A DNA stretch of 64,000 nt. It comes from Bryoerythrophyllum caledonicum (Eukaryota; Streptophyta; Bryopsida; Pottiales; Pottiaceae). The DNA is taken from positions 19,062,904-19,126,903 of the forward strand of contig OZ020517.1 in the NCBI GenBank assembly GCA_963971425.1, read 5' to 3'. Below, piece after piece: positions 57,202 through 64,000 of this stretch. The notes under the pieces were generated by a model. The model saw nothing but the letters and a program-made list of their open reading frames with translations, searched no databases and was not told the DNA's origin. Both the position numbers and the translations under genes were made by a program. Position 1 is the stretch's first letter; each line of letters opens with the position of its first letter.

Positions 57202-58323
57202 TCATTGTTTAATAAGTTTTGTAGTAGTAGCGTGGATTTGAGTTTTCCATTTTAACGATGGGACTAGATTTATTCCAAGGTATATGTAGGGTTGGTTTTG
57301 GTTAAGAACCGGAATTGGTTGGCTACGATATTGAATATTGGTGGCTTGAATGAGGGCTTTGAAGGCGGTCGGATTTATTTTGGATTTGTTTGGGCAACCA
57401 GTTACGGCACATTTCTGGACCCCAAGTTCCATCCCGGTCCAAAGACAAAATTTGTCTATTTTGTCCAATTGAATTTGGAGTGATTTAAGGTGACCGGAGA
57501 TGGCTGCTAGATCGTCGGCATATGCGGCCGAGTTTACGGTAATTTTTGAGGTGCCAAATGTGTAGCCATTATTATCTCTTTGGAGCCATCTCAATAAAGG
57601 TTCTAAAAAGATAATAAAGAGGTATGGGCTCAGTGTATCACCTTGGATGGTACCCCGTTGGATGGGGATAGGGCGTGTTTTACCAAAGAATTCTCCGGTG
57701 TATGTAGTGGTAGATTGAGAGTATATATTACCAACCAGTGCTACTGCGTCTTCCGGGTACCCAAGGTCGCTCATTATGGCTAGTAATCGAGGATGGTCAA
57801 TGGAACCGAATGCGTTTTTAAAGTCGATGTAGAGTATGTAAATGTCTTTATTAGTAAATTTTGCATCTTCGAGTGCAGCAATGAGGGTTTGAAGTTGCCG
57901 TGTCGTACTCCTCTCGGCTCTAAACCCCTCTTGGCTTTCATGTAATATTTGGTGTGTTTGCCCGTAAGCCGATAATATTGATGTTAGTGTGCTAGTATAT
58001 AATTTATAAATGGTGTTAGCTAAGGCAATAGGTCGGTGGTTAGGTAGCTCGGATGGGTTTCTTTTTTTGTATAATAAGATTGTTAGACTTGTTTTCCAAG
58101 ATGTGGGGATAGATTTTTGTTTATAGCAGTGGAGGAAGAATAGTGATAGGAGATCGTGGAATCTTGGGGGCATGTTTTTTAGGATTGAGTAAGGTATATG
58201 GTCCGGGCCGGGGGCCTTGTTGGTTCCTAAATTTTTTAGGCACATGTTGTATGTGTCTCTATTATAATATGTGTGGAGAGGTGTTGTTGGAACTCCTCTT
58301 TTATCAATAGTAAGTCCGTCCAA
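57202..58323 (-). CDS. LINE reverse transcriptase core
   Basis: 373 codons containing the ordered RT motifs: NKAPGPDHIPYSILK, PNHRPIALANTIYKL, EGFRAERSTTRQL, LYIDFKNAFGSIDH (catalytic Asp), QRGTIQGDTLSPYLFIIFLEPL, and AAYADDLAAISG with the YADD box at 57511-57522. Copies element RNA at the nicked target. It overlaps the upstream endonuclease ORF in another frame (58236-58323), where a single frameshift has split one original polyprotein. It ends in a TGA at 57199-57201. Confidence 0.93.
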   Translation of the reverse strand: MDGLTIDKRGVPTTPLHTYYNRDTYNMCLKNLGTNKAPGPDHIPYSILKNMPPRFHDLLSLFFLHCYKQKSIPTSWKTSLTILLYKKRNPSELPNHRPIALANTIYKLYTSTLTSILSAYGQTHQILHESQEGFRAERSTTRQLQTLIAALEDAKFTNKDIYILYIDFKNAFGSIDHPRLLAIMSDLGYPEDAVALVGNIYSQSTTTYTGEFFGKTRPIPIQRGTIQGDTLSPYLFIIFLEPLLRWLQRDNNGYTFGTSKITVNSAAYADDLAAISGHLKSLQIQLDKIDKFCLWTGMELGVQKCAVTGCPNKSKINPTAFKALIQATNIQYRSQPIPVLNQNQPYIYLGINLVPSLKWKTQIHATTTKLIKQ

Positions 58324-60623
58324 GTCATGCCACGGGTATTGCCTAACACCGCACGTGCATGTTGGTATATGTTGTGGTTGGAAGTGGCATGGGGGGTGGT
58401 TGGACTATTGTTTCTGGATTGTTGGAAATGTATTTCATTTGCGATGTCATCTGGATTGGTTAGAATGTTGTTGTTTTGATCTAAAATGCAGTCTAGTGGC
58501 AGGTTTGTGTTATTTTTAAAGACATTTCTATGGATCTTTTTTGGGCTAGTTTCGTATAGTTGACGGTACTTAGAAATGGCTTTTTTGACACATTCTCTTG
58601 CATATTTTGTGGTAATTTTCCGAGCTTCTTTATTGGCATTTTTTGCAATGATTGCAATGTCTATTAACCAATCTTCGTGATGGATGTTGGATAGTGGTAT
58701 TTGTGGGATTTCAGGGTGGCGGAGGTTTTGTAGTTCGGAGAGTATAGGGTGGGTTCGCCAATTTTGGTTAGTTTTAGCGATATGAATTGTTTTACGAATC
58801 GTGTGGTATGTGACAAGATGTTGTTTCCACTTTTTTGCTAGCTTTCTTGGGAGATACCCTCCTTGTTTCGAGGTTCTAGGTGTGAGTTGTGGGATCGGAG
58901 GTGCTTTGCAGGTCTTTTCTAGTGTACTAGAGATTTCATTAATGATTTGGTCAATAGTTGAACAAGCTTCCTGCCATTGTATTTGTGTGAGGTGTTGATG
59001 GTTAGAAAGAGTATAGGTAAGGGAGTCTATTAGTAGTGCGTTTTTTTCAAAGAATATTGTGTTAAAGTTAGCAAGGTTTTCTTTTGGAATGGGGTTTAGT
59101 ATTTTAATGTTATTTGAGTTAATGGTAGTGGGAGGTCTGCTTATAAGGGTGTTGTGAGGTATATTGAGTTGGATTGGGAAGTGGTCCGAGTTTAAGTTGG
59201 TTGTGGTATTGGTAGTGGATGTATATTGAGTATGGTTAGGTGTTTTAATGTAGAATCCATCTATTAGGCTAGTGTGTGTGTAGTTAAGTCCACCTTGACG
59301 AGAGTATTGTGTATCTGTTGGGATTAGATGTAAATCTAGATCGTTCGTGTACCTTTGCCATTGATAGTCTATGTCAAGTGGTGGGGTAAGGATCGCTCCG
59401 TTTCGTCGTCCAATAAGGGCAATATCCCGGTTAAAGTCTCCGCAGAGTATTATTGTGTGGTTAGTGTGTGTGTTTACCTGTGATGTGATGGAATTTTGGA
59501 TTACCGGAATAAGCCTAGAGTCTTCTGTGTGTGAGGGCATATATAGGTGAAGGATGAGCCATGGTTGGAGGGGTCGGTTAGTTATTTCAATGATTTGAAG
59601 ATATGGTGAAATATTTGCCGGGGTAGGGATTTTAGTAATATTCCCGGGGAAGGCATATGATTGGTGTATGAGCATGAGTAGACCTCCTCTTGCCGGTGTA
59701 TATGGTCTTCGTTGTTGGATGCATCGTGTGAGGGAGTGGGTGTTATTGAAAATAATTTTATAGTTTGGAAATAACTTTTGTATGTATTTTGTGGATTTAG
59801 TAGCGGTTATTTTAGTTTCTTGTATGGCAATGATGGCGGGTGGTGTGTTGGTGTGGGTGGTTAGGTTGTGGATGCATGGTAGGGCAGTGTTTAACGTTGA
59901 GGCGTTCCATGTAGTAATGTATGTGTTTCTATTATCTATATTTTCGTGGTTGTAGAGTGGGGGGGAGATGTAAGCGGGTGTTGGCGTGGGGTGTGTGTAG
60001 TCATGAATAGGTTCAAAGCATCTAAGGGTTTCAAGGATAAGATTGTGCGGGAAATAAGGAAATTTTAGTTGTAGTTCATCGGGAGAAGGGGGTGAGGTTT
60101 GGCTATGAATAAAGTTATATAGGTCGTTGTGTAAAGAAGTTTTGTGTTCAAGAAGGTGTTGGTTTTCTTCTAGAAATTTAGTGTAGGGGTGGGGTATATC
60201 TATATGTCTTTCAGGGGGATTGTGTAAGGAGGATAGGGTGTTTAATAATATATTTGTCCAATGTGTAGGGTTTGTGTTGGTGGAGTTTTGGTTGGTGATA
60301 TTGTTGCATTCATCTATTGAAGGGTGGAGGGTGTTAATTAAGGCGAATAAGATATGTGGGGGTGGGTGGTCATTTTTTTGATGTATGTAATGGGAAATGT
60401 TGGGGTAGAGGGTGGAATAAGTATGGTGGAGTATGTGATTATATTTTAGAAGTGGGGCAAACGAGGATGCTAGATGTTGGTATTCGGGGTGGAGTTTTAT
60501 AGTGTTCGGAATGAAATAGATTTTGGATACTCTTTTATGTGTTTTTGGGTGGTTGAGGAAGACATTTGGCATTGGGCCGGGGTTAGTTTCTATGTCTCCA
60601 CAAAGTATAATTAGTAATTTCAA
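58236..60623 (-). CDS. LINE 2A-like leader and APE endonuclease
   Basis: The frame is open from a (CAA)n tract at 60669 to 58236. There is no ATG before the 2A motif; the first ATG is at 60572, immediately after it. Residues 1-17, counted from the TTG at 60623, are a hydrophobic KLLIIL stretch followed by GDIETNPGP, the D-x-E-x-NPGP ribosome-skipping motif. Residues ~233-500 are an apurinic/apyrimidinic-type endonuclease: YITTWNAST, IIAIQETKI (catalytic Glu), ILCGDFNRD (Asp/Asn), LIDGFYIK and NSDHFPIQL (final Asp-His). It nicks target DNA for priming. The remainder is the EN-RT linker (KKIHRNVFKNN, CILDQNNNILTNPDDIAN). Confidence 0.88.
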   Translation of the reverse strand: MKLLIILCGDIETNPGPMPNVFLNHPKTHKRVSKIYFIPNTIKLHPEYQHLASSFAPLLKYNHILHHTYSTLYPNISHYIHQKNDHPPPHILFALINTLHPSIDECNNITNQNSTNTNPTHWTNILLNTLSSLHNPPERHIDIPHPYTKFLEENQHLLEHKTSLHNDLYNFIHSQTSPPSPDELQLKFPYFPHNLILETLRCFEPIHDYTHPTPTPAYISPPLYNHENIDNRNTYITTWNASTLNTALPCIHNLTTHTNTPPAIIAIQETKITATKSTKYIQKLFPNYKIIFNNTHSLTRCIQQRRPYTPARGGLLMLIHQSYAFPGNITKIPTPANISPYLQIIEITNRPLQPWLILHLYMPSHTEDSRLIPVIQNSITSQVNTHTNHTIILCGDFNRDIALIGRRNGAILTPPLDIDYQWQRYTNDLDLHLIPTDTQYSRQGGLNYTHTSLIDGFYIKTPNHTQYTSTTNTTTNLNSDHFPIQLNIPHNTLISRPPTTINSNNIKILNPIPKENLANFNTIFFEKNALLIDSLTYTLSNHQHLTQIQWQEACSTIDQIINEISSTLEKTCKAPPIPQLTPRTSKQGGYLPRKLAKKWKQHLVTYHTIRKTIHIAKTNQNWRTHPILSELQNLRHPEIPQIPLSNIHHEDWLIDIAIIAKNANKEARKITTKYARECVKKAISKYRQLYETSPKKIHRNVFKNNTNLPLDCILDQNNNILTNPDDIANEIHFQQSRNNSPTTPHATSNHNIYQHARAVLGNTRGMTWTDLLLIKEEFQQHLSTHIIIETHTTCA
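60573..60599 (-). other. 2A-like ribosome-skipping motif
   Basis: Encodes GDIETNPGP after a short hydrophobic run, the complete consensus D-(V/I)-E-x-N-P-G-P. Such sites are known at the N-terminus of ORF2 in some non-LTR retrotransposons of animals and trypanosomes, where the skip can also switch protein targeting. Confidence 0.85.
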
Positions 60624-60665
60624 ATGAGTAATGCTTATGGTTTTTAGAGGGAGGGGTGTAGAGTT

Positions 60666-60889
<224 letters not shown>

Positions 60890-61023
60890 ATGTTTTGTAG
60901 TATATAAGTATACTGTAATATGTTTTAATTTTCTTTTGTTTGTATTTATATATATTTTTAGTGTTTTTTTACTATGCTTTTTAGTATATATATATACTAT
61001 AGTTGTAGCGTTGTTTGACGCTA

Positions 61024-62592
61024 TTAGTTTGACATGTCCATCTTGTTCTCAATGGCTCTTTGCTCCCGCTCTGATGCTTGAGATTCAGCGGCCATGATGG
61101 TAGCAATGAGTTGAGAGCGTAGGGTTGACATTTCCCCTCTAAGGGATTTTACCGTGTTAGCTTGCACTAGGTCCGCATATTGTCTTGCTTCTTCCACGAT
61201 TTCCCCTTTCATAGTCTTCATTTCTCTTCGGAGTTGTTGTAGGGTGACACCATTGTTTTTGATTGGGCCATTTTCCATGGCAATTACTGCATTAGCTACA
61301 GCAGCATTTACATCCGAAAATCCAAGTCTTGTCAATTCCTCCACACTTGGTTTGTTACTCCCGTCCAAACTTTTGGGGTGGGGGGTAAACATGATGTACT
61401 TGCCGTGGAGTTGTTTACTTTGTTTGACGTATTTTTTATATACCGCGGCATTTAAACACTCAATGTTGCAAGTTCCTACATGCCGACCATGTTCGAGTTT
61501 GAAGAATGTATCAACCACATTCTCCTCCCCTAGTATGGATTTTATCCCATCCGCTAGCTCTTTCTCACTTTTTGTTTTGTTGAGATTTTTTGCAATGAGA
61601 ATTAGACAATTCTTTTTTGCAATCTCATCCTCATCCATCTTCCGTGGTGCAAAGGCCGGTACAAAGATCTCATTATGCAATGAGATTTTGTAGTCCTTAA
61701 CTTTGGCCGCTTGTATGGGAGAGGGGGTTTTGACCCAAGCAAACTCAAAGATGGTTTTCTTTTCTATCCCTGTGACTTCAAAATCATATCCTCTCGCAAA
61801 ACTATCCTTTACAATCTCATTGTGTAGGTCGCATGACTCTCTATTGGCAAGGTTGGGGCCGGAGATTTTGACCGATAGGAGGTGCGAAAAGGCCAATGCA
61901 TCGTATGTTTTACACACTTTGCCTAGATGTGGAATTCCTTCATTCAAGGTCAGAATGAAGGGCCTCAAACCTTTTAGCAACCCTTTTCCATCTTTCTCCG
62001 GGTTTTTTAGGTGTAATTTCACCACCCCGTTCCATTTTTCGGTTTGGTGAAAGCAAAATATTGCTACTGGTTCACCAATCCGAGTGCCCAAGGGAATCCC
62101 CATATTTTTTAGCCTTGTTTTGACTTTCTCTAACACAGCCTCCTTTCCCCATGTTTGATCACCAAGTTCAAAGTGAATTGAAACTTGGTAATCTAAAGCA
62201 AAACCAACCTCATCTACCTCAACTTCACTTGGAAGTTGGGTGAGATTGAAGTGGTTGCCCAGCTTCCCATCGATTCTTTTCGAGGGCCATTCCCTTTGAG
62301 GGATGAAAGGAAAAGATGGTATTGCTTCAACATTTTCAGCTGCCTCTATAGGACTTAGACCATTTTGCACTAATTCCTCTAAGGTAATCAATGGTACTTT
62401 GGGGCTATCACTTTTCTTTGCAAGAGTGTTCATTGTGTTGAACCCTAACCAGTATTCGGTGTGAGGCAAACTTGTTGCCTTCACCTTTTTCTGGGAGGTA
62501 CTAGCAACTGCTAACGCATTTGGAGGTATATTTACGGCACATGCATTTTCCTCAACTGCCTCTATAAACAATCTCTTAGAGGGGGTAGCCAT
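61024..62592 (-). CDS. LINE ORF1 protein (RRM-like, coiled coil)
   Basis: 522 residues from the ATG at 62592 (context CTATGG). An in-frame ATG at 62709 would give 561. The middle has an RRM-like fold: NCLILIAKNLNK as an RNP2-like strand and GRHVGTCNIECLNA as an RNP1-like strand. Then comes a short helical module (VEELTRLGFSDVNAAVANAVIAMEN) and a C-terminal coiled coil (LQQLRREMKTMKGEIVEEARQ, through LRSQL, to EREQRAIENK) that could trimerise. ORF1 proteins bind element RNA and chaperone nucleic acids in the RNP. It ends 400 nt before the 2A motif. The frame is intact in this copy, and codon use is balanced, unlike the Asn/His/Ile-rich ORF2. Confidence 0.8.
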   Translation of the reverse strand: MATPSKRLFIEAVEENACAVNIPPNALAVASTSQKKVKATSLPHTEYWLGFNTMNTLAKKSDSPKVPLITLEELVQNGLSPIEAAENVEAIPSFPFIPQREWPSKRIDGKLGNHFNLTQLPSEVEVDEVGFALDYQVSIHFELGDQTWGKEAVLEKVKTRLKNMGIPLGTRIGEPVAIFCFHQTEKWNGVVKLHLKNPEKDGKGLLKGLRPFILTLNEGIPHLGKVCKTYDALAFSHLLSVKISGPNLANRESCDLHNEIVKDSFARGYDFEVTGIEKKTIFEFAWVKTPSPIQAAKVKDYKISLHNEIFVPAFAPRKMDEDEIAKKNCLILIAKNLNKTKSEKELADGIKSILGEENVVDTFFKLEHGRHVGTCNIECLNAAVYKKYVKQSKQLHGKYIMFTPHPKSLDGSNKPSVEELTRLGFSDVNAAVANAVIAMENGPIKNNGVTLQQLRREMKTMKGEIVEEARQYADLVQANTVKSLRGEMSTLRSQLIATIMAAESQASEREQRAIENKMDMSN

Positions 62593-63879
62593 AGTTTGGA
62601 GTTGAGCCAATCTGTCAATAAAAAACGTAAGGGTGTCACTAGCGGTAAAGTGTAGGGTCACTATAGTATTACTCGTTATCACCTTGATTTTAACTTCTTC
62701 CCACAACATGCGTTGAGGGCTTGGTGAAGTTAATGTAATCAAGAAGGAGAATAGAGCAGTAGTGTAGATGACATTCAAGCAAGCACCTTGACCCCTAACT
62801 TCTAAGAGTTCTAATTGGAAGGGGATGAGTTTATGACTTTTAGAGACTATTATCCGTACACACACATGAGAGGTGCCATAAAAGAGGTCACCTCCCCAAG
62901 TAAACAATTTTGATATTAGGATTTGTGCACATGCCCATTGGTTTGCATAATAAACCCAATGAGAAAAAATACTACTGATCCGAGAGTAGAGTGGGAGAGA
63001 ACTATGACTTACTAGTATGAACTTAAATTGTTGCCAATTCGTGGCTGAGCAACATGAGCTGGTTAGTAATGGTAGATAACATACGTACTGTATTGGGCCC
63101 GCTGTAGGCGTCGGGTGACCGTTGGGGTTGGTGTAGTTCCCGCTCTGGTTCTCTGTCTGGGGCTGCCTCTCGCCTGTCCCGCAGGTTACGGTGCTTCGTT
63201 CTTGCGTCTGGACTCTAACTCCGGGCGCTCGCTCTTGAATCCTTGTACAGCTTGTCTTGGCTTGGTGACGAGCTTGTCTCTGGCTCTGGTGCCCGAAGGC
63301 GCTCCCTGTACCGCTTGCGGCGTTTACACGATTGTGAGGGTTGCGGCTCTCCAGGCTGCGGCGTTTGTGGAGACTGCGGCTCGTGGGAGCGGTTTCTGGG
63401 GATCTTGGTCTCGGACGGCCTCTAGGGTTTGTGGCGTGCGGGCTTACTCCCTCGCCTGCCACGGTAGGGCTTCCTGCGTTGCTATCAACGCCCGCGCTCC
63501 GACTCTTGAGTACAACCCACCTGTCTTCCAAGATGGGGTTGCACCGTAGAGCGTACAGCTCGCTCTGGCGGAGACGATTGTGACTTCTCTTGTGCAATGA
63601 GGACAGGTGCGATGGGGTAAGTCGATGCCGGGGTGTATGTTGAAGTTGTCGCTGGCTTCCCCTGACGGCTGGATTCCTTGTGCACCCGTCCTTGTTAGTT
63701 GCTGTCGCGATTGCAGCGAGCCGCAGGTTGACTCCTTTTCGTGTACTGCAGGTACAACACCTAGAGCTATTGTTGATGGCGAGGGCCGTGGTGGGTTGGG
63801 GCCGCCTGGATGATCCTGCAAACTCTGCGAGCTTCGATGTCGTATCAGGGTTTGCCGGATCTGTTCCACGTCTCCTCAC
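62593..63879 (-). other. LINE 5' region, open in frame with ORF1
   Basis: The ORF1 frame stays open for 428 further codons upstream. The outer part (63.1-63.9 kb) is GC-rich and Arg/Ser/Thr/Pro-rich in this frame. The inner part (62.6-63.1 kb) is AT-richer. The only upstream ATG noted is at 62709; the frame opens at a GTG. It may be a 5' UTR with promoter function, an N-terminal ORF1 extension, or adjacent host or other repeat DNA. Confidence 0.45.
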
Positions 63880-64000
63880 TACTGAAAGTGTATCAAGCCC
63901 CTCCGTGACGATGAGGTGAGGTACTTCTCGCTTGGGCTTGGATCTGGTTTGCCGCCTTGCTAACCTCGTGTGTTGAATGAGTGTCTTCTCTCCTGATTCT
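63880..64000. other. Window edge, no feature seen
   Basis: GC-moderate sequence continuing the 5' region of the LINE or its flank. Nothing can be called. Confidence 0.4.

Noticed and set aside
63115-63549. Plus-strand 144-codon frame near the window end
   Set aside because: Antisense to an equally open minus-strand frame in GC-rich DNA, with no recognisable domain.

Overview
This is nuclear DNA from a green plant of the streptophyte/land-plant lineage. The evidence is short spliced genes with GT-AG introns, plant-type telomere-like (TTTAGGG) boxes next to promoters, plastid and mitochondrial protein genes encoded in the nucleus, an allene oxide cyclase gene, plant-type U2 and U6 snRNA genes, and a Ty1/copia element primed by initiator-Met tRNA. 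A secreted ApoD-like lipocalin, an AOC with no visible transit peptide, TTAA-type elements and a LINE that resembles algal dual-endonuclease LINEs make a non-seed plant (bryophyte-like) my best guess. The species cannot be fixed from sequence alone. Genes are islands in a transposon-rich, AT-rich background.

Layout. 1-3.1 kb: small inverted-repeat elements and a 200-N assembly gap. 3.5-4.7 kb: secreted lipocalin (+). 6.0-8.1 kb: six-exon membrane protein with a BAG-like C-terminus (+). 10.1-10.9 kb: small conserved-looking membrane protein (+). 11.3-13.4 kb and 20.7-22.7 kb: two almost identical 2.06-kb blocks, each with a U2 gene (+) and a convergent U6 gene (-). A degenerate copia element (13.4-19.3 kb) and a TTAA element (19.4-20.4 kb) are inserted at the end of the first block. 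A diverged third U2 copy lies at 23.3 kb. 24.9-25.9 kb: plastid ribosomal protein bL31 (+). 26.9-27.9 kb: broken Tc1/mariner transposase. 31.1-35.7 kb: 18-exon mitochondrial HSP60/CPN60 (+), convergent with a three-exon allene oxide cyclase (36.1-37.3 kb, -). 38.8-49.1 kb: a transposon cluster dominated by one family with TA target sites and double-palindrome ends. One 3.5-kb copy holds a pogo-like DDE transposase. 53.3-63.9 kb: a long non-LTR retrotransposon on the minus strand.

Most unusual content. (1) The LINE has an N-terminal 2A-like ribosome-skipping motif (GDIETNPGP), an APE endonuclease, RT, RNase H, and a C-terminal CCHC plus PD-E-KxxxY region that looks like a second, restriction-like endonuclease. 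(2) The double-palindrome transposon family has ends of the form TA-CACTAAA-N7-TTTAGTG. The 7-bp centre differs between copies but is matched, as inverse complement, between the two ends of one copy. (3) The twin snRNA blocks stay near identical up to the exact copia insertion point and are clearly diverged beyond it, which suggests gene conversion stopped by the insertion. (4) The paralogous block supplies an empty site for the TTAA element.

The host genes do not form one pathway. They are independent housekeeping genes (spliceosomal RNAs, plastid ribosome, mitochondrial chaperonin), an oxylipin biosynthesis gene, and less certain membrane or secreted proteins. Exon boundaries were read by eye from GT-AG sites, reading phase and family resemblance.
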